63,382 nucleotides of DNA, taken from contig JACDCD010000090.1 of NCBI GenBank assembly GCA_013694625.1, positions 1 through 63,382 on the forward strand. Direction: 5' to 3'. The notes under the pieces are model-generated. The model had not been told where the DNA came from and made no database searches. It saw only the letters and a program-made list of their open reading frames with translations. Both the position numbers and the translations under genes were made by a program. Below, one piece after another: positions 45,128 through 53,426 of this stretch. How positions within the stretch are numbered: the first letter of the stretch is position 1; each line of letters starts with the position of its first letter. Source of the DNA: Actinomycetota bacterium (GTDB lineage: Bacteria > Actinomycetota > CADDZG01 > WHSQ01).

Positions 45128-45182
45128 CCCGCCGAATGGGTGGTGGGTGTTAACTATGCACATTGGTCACCCACTCGGCGGG
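45128..45182. terminator. bidirectional terminator between pheA and the IscA-like gene
   Basis: CCCGCCGA-A-TGGGTG (45128-45142) pairs with CACCCA-C-TCGGCGGG (45168-45182), a 14-bp stem with one A.C mismatch and a 25-nt loop. It begins right after the pheA stop and includes the stop codon of the convergent gene (45167-45169). The loop is long for a classical terminator and no T run is present. Confidence 0.5.
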
Positions 45183-45466
45183 GGTTCCGGCCGCACGACG
45201 ATGATTTCGTGCTGCGGCTCCACGGCCACCACCGGGTTGGGCATCGCCCGCTCGATCTCCGGGTCGACGAAGAGCCGGATTCCACCCTCTTGAACCACTG
45301 CCTCACCCTCGAGGGGGCCCTCGGCGAGCTCGACCTGGATGTCCATGCCCCCGCCCAGCCCTAGAGCTCCGCGCAGCCGCACCCCTCCGCTGACCGGGTC
45401 GATGCCCCCCATCTCCAGCGAACGTGTGAGCACCTGCACGGCCTCTTCGGTCACGGTGATTGTCAC
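45167..45466 (-). CDS. IscA/HesB-like fold protein without cysteines
   Basis: A 99-residue protein resembling A-type Fe-S carriers: VTITVTEEAVQVLTRSLEMG at the start, GVRLRGALGLGGGMDIQVEL in the middle (family: GLRVGVKGGGCSGFxYxL), and IRLFVDPEIE (family: VxVDPxS). All three Cys ligands are absent, the protein has no Cys at all, and the C-terminus continues VVRPEPPPSG. It therefore probably cannot carry Fe-S clusters by the usual site. GTG 45466 was chosen for GGGAGGT 6 nt upstream; a TTG start at 45508 is possible. Confidence 0.65.
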   Translation of the reverse strand: MTITVTEEAVQVLTRSLEMGGIDPVSGGVRLRGALGLGGGMDIQVELAEGPLEGEAVVQEGGIRLFVDPEIERAMPNPVVAVEPQHEIIVVRPEPPPSG

Positions 45467-45535
45467 GTTGGAACCTCCCACAGCAATAGATTCTTCCGGG
45501 GCCGCCAAGGCAGAACCCTAGAGGAAGGACGCCAG

Positions 45536-45934
45536 GTGGACGACCCGGTACGAGCGTTTCTCGAGGCCAATCACGGGGCCATCATGACCACCCTGAAGAA
45601 GGACGGCTCACCTCACGTTGCCCGGGTCGTGATCGGTCTCGTCGAGGGGAAGCTGTGGAGCTCCGGCACCCGGAAGAGGGTGCGAACCGCCCACGTCAGG
45701 AGAGATCCGAGGGCGACACTGTGCGTCTTGTCGGAGGACAACCCGTGGGCCTGGCTGGGGCTGGAGACCACCGTAACTATCCTGGAGGGGCCCGAGGCCG
45801 TGGATCAAAACCTCGCCTTGTATCGCGCCCTCGCCGGCGAACCCGAGGGCCTGGACGAATACCGGCGCGCCATGACAGCCGAGGAACGGCTGGTCTACGA
45901 GTTCACGATCCACAAGGCCTACGGCATGCACTGA
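45536..45934 (+). CDS. PPOX-class (FMN/F420-binding split-barrel) protein
   Basis: A 132-residue split beta-barrel protein of the pyridoxamine-phosphate-oxidase-like family. Typical elements are FLEANHGAIMTTLKKDGSPHV near the N-terminus, KLWSSGTRKRVRTAHVRRDPRATLCV (phosphate-binding basic patch), and an acidic C-terminal helix. In Actinomycetota many such proteins use F420 to reduce biliverdin-like or unknown substrates. GTG 45536 follows AGGAAGG. It lies alone, 134 nt ahead of the signalling gene. Confidence 0.8.
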   Translation: MDDPVRAFLEANHGAIMTTLKKDGSPHVARVVIGLVEGKLWSSGTRKRVRTAHVRRDPRATLCVLSEDNPWAWLGLETTVTILEGPEAVDQNLALYRALAGEPEGLDEYRRAMTAEERLVYEFTIHKAYGMH

Positions 45935-46068
45935 AGGCAGGAGGGTTGGCATGCTTCCGGCTGGGTATACCGGATCGATTCGTGTATGACTGCCTTTCTG
46001 ATCAGTTTCCCTCAGCTGACGGGCCTCAAGTGCGAGCCCCGTATTGCCGACTCCAAGGGAGGAGAGAA

Positions 46069-49000
46069 GTGGACAACCACGGGGTGAGGCTATTGAGGCC
46101 CGAGAAGCTCGAGCAGATTCCCGCCCCCGCGCCTGCTGCCCCAGTCGGGCTCCCCTCGCAAAGATCAATAGAACCCACCGTCGAGTCCTACCGGCGCTTG
46201 GCCGATGTGTTTCATGACGTGCTCTCCGAGCAACGAGTAGACCTGGTCCTCGAGCGCATAGCCGACACGCTGGCCGAGCTCATCCCCTACGACACACTCA
46301 CGATCTACGAAGCCGATGAGAGAAAGCGAGTCCTCAATGCGGTGACGGCGCGCGATCCTCACATCGAGCACATCCTCAAAGAGACCGGCATCCCCTTCGG
46401 CGAGGGTATTACCGGGTGGGCGGTCGAGCACGGCGAGGCGGCCCTGGTCAACGACTCTGCCCATGACCCTCGAGCCATTCCCATCCCGGGTACCCCTCAG
46501 GATGAACATGAAGCATGCATCACGGTTCCGCTGATCACGAGGGACTCGGTGAAGGGCGCGCTGAATATCTATCGAATCGGCGTGGCCAATGTTTTCTCCC
46601 CCGAGGAGTTCGAACTGGCGAAGCGATTTGGTGACGCTGCCGCACTGGCACTCGACAATGCCCAAGTGCGTGCCTCTCTCGAACACCAAGCTCAGACGGA
46701 CTCACTCACCGGTCTCTACAACCACCGGTTCTTCCACGAGAGGGTGCGCTCGGAGTTGACCCGGGCTAACAGGGTGGGGGATTCATTGGTGGTCTTGATG
46801 CTCGACATCGATGACTTCAAGGCCGTGAACGATATCCACGGGCATTCGGTTGGTGATCAGATTCTTGTCGCTCTGGCCGAGATGGTGGCGGCTGCGGTGA
46901 GGGGCTCCGATGTCGTGTGCCGCATCGGCGGCGAGGAGTTCGCCGTGATCATGCCTTCTTGTGAGGTCGGTGACGCCCTCGGCTTCGCGTCGCGTCTGAC
47001 ACAGGAGCTTGCCGCCCGGACCTTTGATCCGGCGGATCGAATCACTCTCTCCATAGGAATAGCCCAGGGGCCTGCCGCGGCGGCCCACCCCAGAGAGCTC
47101 GTGGCGTTTGCCGAAACCGCAATGATGGTCGCAAAGGCCGACGGCAAGAACAGGGCCGTTGTGTTTGGCGAGGATTCCTCCCAACGGCCCAGTGGTGCTG
47201 AACGCAAGGACAGGGATGTTCGATCACTGGCCCACATGAAGATGCTGCAGAGCCTTGCAGGCAAGCTGAATCGCCTGAACGATGTCCACCAGATCGGTAC
47301 CACCATAGTCAACGAGCTTCGCACTTTCATCGATTACGACGTCTGTAGGGTCTACGTCGTCGAAGGAGATGAGTGCATCGCCGTAGCAGCCAACCACCTG
47401 ACCGAGGGTGAAGGACTCGAGGAGCTCACCCACCGGGTAGGGGAAGGAATCACCGGTTCGACGACTCTAAATGCCAGACCGCTCCTGATTCCGAATTCTC
47501 AGGAATGCGAGTTTGCGTGCCCTGTTACCGAGATCGATCAGGTGCCGCAATCGGTGGTGGCAGTGCCGCTACGCTATGGCCCTCGGGTTGTCGGTGTGAT
47601 CGTTGTGACGAAGCTGAGTATCGGAGCGCTCGACGAAGATGATCTGCGTCTGCTCGAGGTGCTTGCCGGACACGCCTCCGTCGCAATCGAAAACGCGCAG
47701 TTGTATGAGATGCAGCGCCGAGAGGCCGGCCAGGCCAAAGCATTGCTCGAGTTCGCCCAATCAATGCTTGTGGCGCCATCTCTTGACGTCATCGGTGGGA
47801 ACGCAGTTCGCATGGCGGCAACCCTGTTAGGGGCCAAGCAGAGCTCCTTGTGGCTGCTCGATCAGAACGCGTGTGATTATTACATTGAAGCCCATTACGG
47901 TTACGAGGGCGACCCCGGACTCGAAGCAGAGATAGACGTCCGGCTGGACAGAGCCACTGCCTTACAGGTGTTCCAAGGTCAGGAAGCCGAGTTCGTATCG
48001 GAGCCTCAGTCCTCCCACCCTCCTGCCGGGATGCCGAGGCCTTTGAGAATCATGGATTGGTCATCGAGTGGGGCTGGCGCGTCGACGTCACCCGGTGTCG
48101 TGGTGGCGCTGCAACTGCCATCCCAACCTGTCGCCGGTTGGTTGATGGTGAGGCATCCGGGAGTCCCTGGATGGGACTTCAGTCAGGAACGGCTTCGACT
48201 ACTTGCGGGCGTTGCGCAGCAGGCCTCCCTGGCGATAGAGAAACTGCATCTCCTTCAGCAGCAAACCGCAAGCACCGAGAGAGCGAGCGCTCTGCTGAGA
48301 TTCAGCTTTGACATGTCTACGAGCGAATCGCTGAATGATGTTATCGCTCACACTGTGGAGCACACAGCGGAGATCCTCGAATGCCCGAAGACGTCGCTGT
48401 GGCTCGAGGATCCGGAGACGGGGGGCGCTGTAGCTCAAGCCGTGTGGGGATACGCGGTTCACGAGTTGACCACGGGCACTCGGGCCAATCGTGTGCTCAT
48501 GCACAGACTGTTGCTCGGCGAGGGGCCGTACGTCATGCATCCAGAAGACTATGCACAACTTGGCAGGCCTGGGCAGTTGCCGGGTGATTGCCTTGTCGCA
48601 CTAGCGCCTCTAAAGATGGAAAGGGGGCGGTTGGGGTGCGTGATGGCGGTTGCCCCCAACAACAAGGGTTTTGAGTTCTCGGAGCAGAAGCTTCGGCTGA
48701 TGGCAAGCCTGGCTTACCAAGCCCAGATTGCAATAGCCAAGGAGCTGGGTCTGCAGACTATCGAGGAGTCCTTTAGAGCGACGGTCGAGGCGCTCGCAAA
48801 CGCCCTCGAGGCCAAAGATGCCTATACATCATCACACGCCCGCTGGATCGCAAGCGTCGCGGTCGAGGTGGGTGAGGAGCTGGGACTGGGGGATGAATCC
48901 CTGAAGAACCTCGAGCTGGGGGCCCTTTTCCACGACATCGGAAAGATCGGTGTGCCGTCGACCATCCTGTCCAAGCCCGGGCCCCTTTCAGAACCCGAGC

Positions 49001-49344
49001 GGCTGATTGTCCACAAGCATCCTGAGATCGGCGAGAGAATACTCAGCCCTGTTGAACGCCTTGGTTCGGTGTGCGTCATCGTCAAGCACTGCCATGAGCG
49101 CTACGACGGCATGGGTTATCCGGACCGGCTGGCCGGGGACGATGTACCCATCGAGTCACGCATCATCCTTGTCTGCGACAGTTTCCACGCAATGACCACG
49201 GACCGCCCCTACCGTGCGCGTATGTCGATGGAGGAGGCGTTCCATCGCCTGCAGGCGGCTGCAGGCTCACAAGTGGATCCCAAGGTCGTGGACGCGTTCC
49301 TGCGTGTCATCGAGGAACGGCCGGAGCCCGGCCGAACTCCCTGA
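46069..49344 (+). CDS. GAF-GGDEF-GAF-GAF-GAF-HD-GYP cyclic-di-GMP protein
   Basis: A 1091-residue cytoplasmic sensor with both c-di-GMP synthase and hydrolase domains. GAF1 about residues 55-205; GGDEF about 207-365 with DSLTGLYNHRFF, active GGEEF near 284 and an RGSD inhibitory I-site five residues before; GAF2 about 400-547, GAF3 about 557-724, GAF4 about 740-890; HD-GYP about 904-1087 with FHDIGKIGVP and CHERYDGMGYP complete. GTG 46069 was selected for GGGAGGAGAGAA upstream; longer frames overlap the PPOX gene. Both catalytic domains look active, so the output depends on which GAF ligand is bound. No membrane segment. Confidence 0.88.
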   Translation: MDNHGVRLLRPEKLEQIPAPAPAAPVGLPSQRSIEPTVESYRRLADVFHDVLSEQRVDLVLERIADTLAELIPYDTLTIYEADERKRVLNAVTARDPHIEHILKETGIPFGEGITGWAVEHGEAALVNDSAHDPRAIPIPGTPQDEHEACITVPLITRDSVKGALNIYRIGVANVFSPEEFELAKRFGDAAALALDNAQVRASLEHQAQTDSLTGLYNHRFFHERVRSELTRANRVGDSLVVLMLDIDDFKAVNDIHGHSVGDQILVALAEMVAAAVRGSDVVCRIGGEEFAVIMPSCEVGDALGFASRLTQELAARTFDPADRITLSIGIAQGPAAAAHPRELVAFAETAMMVAKADGKNRAVVFGEDSSQRPSGAERKDRDVRSLAHMKMLQSLAGKLNRLNDVHQIGTTIVNELRTFIDYDVCRVYVVEGDECIAVAANHLTEGEGLEELTHRVGEGITGSTTLNARPLLIPNSQECEFACPVTEIDQVPQSVVAVPLRYGPRVVGVIVVTKLSIGALDEDDLRLLEVLAGHASVAIENAQLYEMQRREAGQAKALLEFAQSMLVAPSLDVIGGNAVRMAATLLGAKQSSLWLLDQNACDYYIEAHYGYEGDPGLEAEIDVRLDRATALQVFQGQEAEFVSEPQSSHPPAGMPRPLRIMDWSSSGAGASTSPGVVVALQLPSQPVAGWLMVRHPGVPGWDFSQERLRLLAGVAQQASLAIEKLHLLQQQTASTERASALLRFSFDMSTSESLNDVIAHTVEHTAEILECPKTSLWLEDPETGGAVAQAVWGYAVHELTTGTRANRVLMHRLLLGEGPYVMHPEDYAQLGRPGQLPGDCLVALAPLKMERGRLGCVMAVAPNNKGFEFSEQKLRLMASLAYQAQIAIAKELGLQTIEESFRATVEALANALEAKDAYTSSHARWIASVAVEVGEELGLGDESLKNLELGALFHDIGKIGVPSTILSKPGPLSEPERLIVHKHPEIGERILSPVERLGSVCVIVKHCHERYDGMGYPDRLAGDDVPIESRIILVCDSFHAMTTDRPYRARMSMEEAFHRLQAAAGSQVDPKVVDAFLRVIEERPEPGRTP

Positions 49345-49397
49345 TCGAAGGCCGCACCGGCCGGCCCGCAATGGGTTGCTGGTCTCCGCTTCCGGTG

Positions 49398-49895
49398 CTA
49401 AACCGCCTTGAACTGCTCGAAGGGGTTCTTGCAGGACGAGCAGTGATAGATCGCCCTGCACGGCGTCGGGCCGAACACGCTTTGGTTGTTGGTGTCCGTG
49501 CTCCCACAGAAGGGGCAAACCGCCTCGGTTGGAAGCCCGATTTCGGTTATCAGAACGGGTCCTTCGCCGGTGGGGGGAGCGAGCCCGAAGCCCCTTAATT
49601 TCTCGCGCCCCTCGGGTGTGATTCGGTCGGTTGTCCACGGCGGATCGAAGGATACCGTAACCTCGACCTCCTCGACCCCCGGTATCGAGGACACCGCGGC
49701 CCGCACGTCCTGCTCGATGACCCCGATTGCCGGGCACCCGGTGAAGGTAGGCAATACGACGACCCGGGCCCGTCCGGCGTTGCCTTCGGCTGAAAAGATC
49801 ATCCCCATCTCGACCACCGAAACGGCCGGGATCTCCGGATCGGCGACGGTCTGGAGGGCCGCCCAGACAACCTCAGCCGTCGCCTCGGTCACCAT
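49398..49895 (-). CDS. paaD: phenylacetyl-CoA epoxidase accessory subunit PaaD
   Basis: A 165-residue protein: MIP18/DUF59 domain (TVADPEIPAVSVVEMGMIF, TFTGCPAIGVIEQDVRAAV) and C-terminal zinc/Fe-S ribbon (CPFCGSTDTNNQ, then HCSSCKNPFEQFKAV). PaaD assists Fe-centre maturation of the PaaABCE monooxygenase. ATG 49895 overlaps the paaC stop by 7 nt. Last gene of the operon as seen here; paaE is not found in the window. Confidence 0.92.
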   Translation of the reverse strand: MVTEATAEVVWAALQTVADPEIPAVSVVEMGMIFSAEGNAGRARVVVLPTFTGCPAIGVIEQDVRAAVSSIPGVEEVEVTVSFDPPWTTDRITPEGREKLRGFGLAPPTGEGPVLITEIGLPTEAVCPFCGSTDTNNQSVFGPTPCRAIYHCSSCKNPFEQFKAV

Positions 49896-50722
49896 GTCGC
49901 TTTCGGATCGGCCCGATAGGTACGGGTCATGTCCGCCCACAACGAGGAAAAGTCATGTGAGTGATGACCGCTGCGGCCTCCCAATCCGGCCGGCGCAATG
50001 GCCTCGCCGGGGGCGCTCTGATCTCCGGCGATCAGGTCCCCTGAAGACGAGGCCACGAACTCGGCGCGCCATCCGCCCGGCGACACCTCGGCGGGCAGAC
50101 CGAGGCCGTCGAGAGCATCGACGGCCTCGCTCACGAAACGCCGGCCGAGCTCCTCGGAAGAAACCGTGAGCCACCCCTCACTGATGGCCGCGGCCTCGCG
50201 CTCGAACGGTTCGAACAATCCTGCAGTGGCGCTCAAGACGGTCGTTGCAGCCCGGGACAACTTGCTGCGGCCCTCCATCGGGCCGTGTGCGATCCGTTCC
50301 ATCCACATGTCGGCGTGGATGAGGTGATAGCGTTCCTCCCTGCGGATCTTGGTCGCCAGATGCCGGAGATCGTCGTGCTCCGACTCCTCGAGAGCGGTCA
50401 GGCGTAGGCAATCCGCACGGTCGTAGAGCCATTGACGCGTGATCGTGTAGGCCCAATCCGAGTTGGGCCGTTCACATAGGACGGCATGGCGATACTCACC
50501 GGCGCTGCGCCCAAGCGCTATCGCGTCGCGAGTCAGTCCTGTCAATGTCGACGCAAGCGAGTAGTACGCAGCCGCATGACCGATCTCATCCTGGGCGATG
50601 GAAGAGAACGCAACGTCCTCTTCGATGTAGGGAGCGAACCCCGTCCACTCGGCATGGCGATGACCGAGTATGAGCTCGTCGTCGCCCAACGCCGTCACCA
50701 TGGCGACCAGCGACTCGCTCAC
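49889..50722 (-). CDS. paaC: phenylacetyl-CoA epoxidase subunit PaaC
   Basis: A 277-residue ferritin-like structural subunit: DDELILGHRHAEWTGFAP, IAQDEIGHAAAYYSL, NSDWAYTITRQWLYD and EERYHLIHADMWMERI are family segments. PaaC pairs with PaaA and is structurally similar but does not bind the catalytic di-iron centre. GTG start in a GTGA overlap with paaB. Confidence 0.92.
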   Translation of the reverse strand: MSESLVAMVTALGDDELILGHRHAEWTGFAPYIEEDVAFSSIAQDEIGHAAAYYSLASTLTGLTRDAIALGRSAGEYRHAVLCERPNSDWAYTITRQWLYDRADCLRLTALEESEHDDLRHLATKIRREERYHLIHADMWMERIAHGPMEGRSKLSRAATTVLSATAGLFEPFEREAAAISEGWLTVSSEELGRRFVSEAVDALDGLGLPAEVSPGGWRAEFVASSSGDLIAGDQSAPGEAIAPAGLGGRSGHHSHDFSSLWADMTRTYRADPKATW

Positions 50723-51006
50723 GGATGTCCTGCGCGCCGGCGCGCCAACTCGCGCTTCTGAACCACGTCACGATATGCGTGGGCGAAGCGATAGGACTTG
50801 TCGGCAGCGGGTTCGGGCAACGCCTCATCCGACCAGGAGTGGATCTCGCTGCGCCTGGTCACCCACAGGTATTGGCCCTCCTTCCGCCTCAAGTAGCACT
50901 CTTTGGCCATCAGCATGGCCATCTCTGAGTCGGGTGCTGTGACGGTCCCACAATGCTCGAAGGGTTGTTTGTGCCCCGAGCGCCGAAATACCTCGTAGAC
51001 CTCCAC
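50719..51006 (-). CDS. paaB: phenylacetyl-CoA epoxidase subunit PaaB
   Basis: A 95-residue protein: VEVYEVFRRSGHKQPFEHCG at the N-terminus, AMLMAKECYLRRKEGQYLWV and a C-terminal DKSYRFAHAYRDV. PaaB bridges heterodimers of the complex. The start GTG 51006 gives the usual length; 5 nt after the paaA stop with AGGTGG-like sequence at the paaA end. Confidence 0.92.
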   Translation of the reverse strand: MEVYEVFRRSGHKQPFEHCGTVTAPDSEMAMLMAKECYLRRKEGQYLWVTRRSEIHSWSDEALPEPAADKSYRFAHAYRDVVQKRELARRRAGHP

Positions 51007-51011
51007 GGGTC

Positions 51012-51929
51012 TCAGACCACCTGAGTCGAGGGCTCGGCCAGGGCCTGCCTCACCCACGCATGTTGTTCATAGGTCCGGCGACGAAGTTCCAGGCGACGTG
51101 CGGTCTCGGGCCCTTGGTTGCGCTTTATCGCGTCCAGAGGCGCCCAATCGATGGCGTCTTCCCGCAGAACCCAGTGCCCCCCGGATTCGTATGGCACCGG
51201 TACAGGGAAGGTGAAGGCGAGCTCGAGGACTTTGGGGACGTAGCGATCGAGGAATTCGGCCCGCAGGTCTTCGTTGGTCCGGGTCTTGACCTTCCATCGC
51301 AGCAAGAGGTCCTTGTCGACGTTGCTCTTGGGGCCGAAGAAGTGGACGATAGGGAGCCACCATCGGTCGAGTGCATCCTGGAACATCGCGCGTTGCTTGT
51401 CGGTGCCGGATGCCAGCTCGAGAGTGATGTCTTCGCCGTGACGCAAATGGAGCTGCTCTTCGGCGCAGATCCGCTTTAGCACACGCGTGTAGGGCGCGTA
51501 GGAGGATTCGAGCAATGCAGCCTGCGTCACGAGCGCCGCGCCATCGATTAACCATCCGATGACCGCAACATCGCCCCAGTGGCGCGTGGGGTAGTGAAAA
51601 ACGTTGTGGAACTTCGATCGCCCGTTGACGAGGTCCAGGTACATCGTCTCCCGGCTCTTCCCCAGATCCTCGGCGATGCGGTAGAGAAGTTGCGAGTGAC
51701 CAACCTCGTCCTGGACCTTTGCAGTGAGCGACATCTTCCGCAGCAGCGACGGAGCATGCGGTATCTGCTCCCGTTCGGGGATCGCACCCATCATCTCGGA
51801 GTTGGCGTGCATCTCTATGAACTTGAGGACCCCGGCACGGTAGTCGTCGGGCATCCAGTCGGTGGCCTCCACCTTGCCACCTGCCCCCACGTAGCCTCTG
51901 AAGCCGTTGACTCTCTGGTCGTAGGTCAT
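51012..51929 (-). CDS. paaA: phenylacetyl-CoA epoxidase catalytic subunit PaaA
   Basis: A 305-residue di-iron subunit that epoxidises the ring of phenylacetyl-CoA: EMHANSEMMGAIPE, AKVQDEVGHSQLLYRIAED (Glu-His ligands), CAEEQLHLRHGE (second Glu-His set) and LDRWWLPIVHFFGP. ATG at 51929 has an ATGA overlap with the TetR gene, so repressor and oxygenase form one transcript. PaaE reductase, PaaG, PaaZ and PaaK are absent from the window and must lie elsewhere. Confidence 0.95.
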   Translation of the reverse strand: MTYDQRVNGFRGYVGAGGKVEATDWMPDDYRAGVLKFIEMHANSEMMGAIPEREQIPHAPSLLRKMSLTAKVQDEVGHSQLLYRIAEDLGKSRETMYLDLVNGRSKFHNVFHYPTRHWGDVAVIGWLIDGAALVTQAALLESSYAPYTRVLKRICAEEQLHLRHGEDITLELASGTDKQRAMFQDALDRWWLPIVHFFGPKSNVDKDLLLRWKVKTRTNEDLRAEFLDRYVPKVLELAFTFPVPVPYESGGHWVLREDAIDWAPLDAIKRNQGPETARRLELRRRTYEQHAWVRQALAEPSTQVV

Positions 51930-52483
51930 GCTGGGCCCTCCTTTGCGAGTCCATTCAAGATGAGGTCGAAGAGTTCCGCCCCGATAGCCGAAGCGCTCAG
52001 AGCGCCGTCCGGGTGGTACCACGTATAGATCCAGTTGCCGGCGGATAACACCAGACGGCCGGCCATGGCTACGTTGACCCCGGGGTCGAACTCACCCGCT
52101 GCGACGCCGTCGGAGATGATTCTGCGCACCACGGTTTCGTAAAGGTCCCGCTTGGCCTGGATCTGGGCCCGGGGGACGGGTGAGAGGTAACGCCACTCAT
52201 TGAGGAACACCGTCGAGGCTTCGAGATGTTGCGCGGCGGTGCTCACGTGCCCCACGAGCAGCGCCCGCAGCCGCGCAGCGGCCGGTTCGCCGGACGAGGC
52301 GGCGTGCCGGGCCATCCCAAGAAAGCGCTCCGCACCCTGGTTCACCACGTCGAAGAGCAGCTCCTCCTTGGATCCGATATGGGCGTAGAGGGAACCGCGC
52401 TGAAGGCCCAGGGCCTGACCGAGATGTTGCATGGAGGTGCCGTGGTAGCCCCTCTCCGAAAAGAGCCGGGCGGCTGCATCCAC
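51926..52483 (-). CDS. TetR-family regulator of the paa operon
   Basis: A 185-residue regulator: helix-turn-helix in AARLFSERGYHGTSMQHLGQALGL...SLYAHIGSKEELLFDVV, then an all-helical ligand domain. First gene of the paa operon (ATGA overlap with paaA), consistent with autorepression as in Thermus PaaR, which responds to phenylacetyl-CoA. GTG 52483 is the best start seen, but TetR proteins usually have about ten more residues before AARLF, and the frame remains open upstream (RRAELV). No good start codon is visible there; the true N-terminus is uncertain. Confidence 0.85.
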   Translation of the reverse strand: MDAAARLFSERGYHGTSMQHLGQALGLQRGSLYAHIGSKEELLFDVVNQGAERFLGMARHAASSGEPAAARLRALLVGHVSTAAQHLEASTVFLNEWRYLSPVPRAQIQAKRDLYETVVRRIISDGVAAGEFDPGVNVAMAGRLVLSAGNWIYTWYHPDGALSASAIGAELFDLILNGLAKEGPA

Positions 52484-52616
52484 GAGCTCGGCGCGCCGGG
52501 GACTGTGGTCGGGGCCCGCCTCCTCCGGCGCGCTCCGGTCCGTGCGGGGGTGGCCCGGAACCAGCCGGCCGGGTGCCGCGGGGGTCTCGAGGATGCGGGG
52601 CAGGGCGGGCCTCCAA

Positions 52617-52642
52617 ACAAACGGTCGTTTGTCGCGAGCTTA
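52617..52642 (-). promoter_or_regulatory. palindromic operator and promoter of the paa operon
   Basis: ACAAACG-GT-CGTTTGT (52617-52632) is a perfect 7-2-7 palindrome fitting CNAACGNNCGTTNG, the consensus I recall for Thermus PaaR sites. On the minus strand it starts 4 nt after TAAGCT (52642-52637), preceded by TG as an extended -10 element, so binding would cover the start of transcription. It lies about 135 nt before the annotated TetR start. Confidence 0.75.
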
Positions 52643-52677
52643 ACACCGAGGCCGGCGGTGCACGATCGGGCGTCGCC

Positions 52678-52683
52678 TATTCT
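52678..52683 (+). promoter_or_regulatory. -10 box of a leaderless nth transcript
   Basis: TATTCT is followed by 6 nt (GCGGAG) and the nth ATG, the spacing expected for a transcript beginning at the start codon. A -35 box is not evident. Confidence 0.5.
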
Positions 52684-52689
52684 GCGGAG

Positions 52690-53400
52690 ATGCCTGTGGG
52701 GCGGGACGGGGACCGGACGGAGCGAGCGCGCGCGGTCATCAGGCGCCTGGCGCGCACCTACCCGGACGCCTCGATCGCTCTCGTCTTCTCGAACCCCTTC
52801 GAGCTGTTGGTTGCGACCATGTTGTCGGCGCAATCCACCGACACCAAGGTCAATGAAGTCACTGCCACCCTGTTCTCCAAGTACCGGCGCCCTGACGACT
52901 TCCTCGCTGTTCCCGAGGACGAGCTGAAGGACGACATCCACCCTACGGGCTTCTTCAACCAGAAGGCCCGGGCACTGAGGGCGATGTCGCACAGGCTGCT
53001 CGAGAACTTCGATGGCGAGGTGCCGAGCGCCATCGCCGACCTCGTGACCCTTCCGGGGGTGGCCCGCAAGACCGCGAACATCGTCCAGGCGAACGCCTAT
53101 CCCCAGGTGGCGAGGAGAGATCGGGACGCCGGAATAGCCGTCGACACCCATGTCGGAAGGCTCGCCGTCCGGCTGGGCCTGACCGACCACGGATCCAAAG
53201 ACGCCGACAAGATCGAACATGACCTCATGGGTTCGATAGCCAAAAAGGATCGGTTGAGGGCAACCAACCTTTTCATCGAGCATGGGCGACGTATCTGTAC
53301 CGCCAAGCGGCCCTTGTGCGGAGACTGTGCGATCGAGCGCCTGTGCCCGTCAAGCCAGAGGGCCGGGCTGATCGACCGGTACCGGCTGGCTCGTGGGTAA
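52690..53400 (+). CDS. nth: endonuclease III
   Basis: A 236-residue DNA glycosylase/AP lyase for oxidised pyrimidines. [20 protein letters not shown], HhH motif [12 protein letters not shown] with catalytic Lys, Asp in [15 protein letters not shown], and C-terminal [4Fe-4S] ligands C-x6-C-x2-C-x5-C ([17 protein letters not shown]). ATG 52690 is 6 nt after TATTCT; upstream in-frame starts would enter the paa operator. With mutM it makes a second base-excision-repair enzyme in the window. ispH follows after 26 nt. Confidence 0.95.
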   Translation: MPVGRDGDRTERARAVIRRLARTYPDASIALVFSNPFELLVATMLSAQSTDTKVNEVTATLFSKYRRPDDFLAVPEDELKDDIHPTGFFNQKARALRAMSHRLLENFDGEVPSAIADLVTLPGVARKTANIVQANAYPQVARRDRDAGIAVDTHVGRLAVRLGLTDHGSKDADKIEHDLMGSIAKKDRLRATNLFIEHGRRICTAKRPLCGDCAIERLCPSSQRAGLIDRYRLARG

Positions 53401-53414
53401 GGGAGAGCGGCACG

Positions 53415-53420
53415 TACGAT
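53415..53420 (+). promoter_or_regulatory. -10 box of a leaderless ispH transcript
   Basis: TACGAT is followed by GAGGTG and then GTG at 53427, again exactly 6 nt, so ispH may be transcribed separately from nth and translated without a leader. The alternative GTG at 53424 would leave 3 nt. Confidence 0.4.
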
Positions 53421-53426
53421 GAGGTG

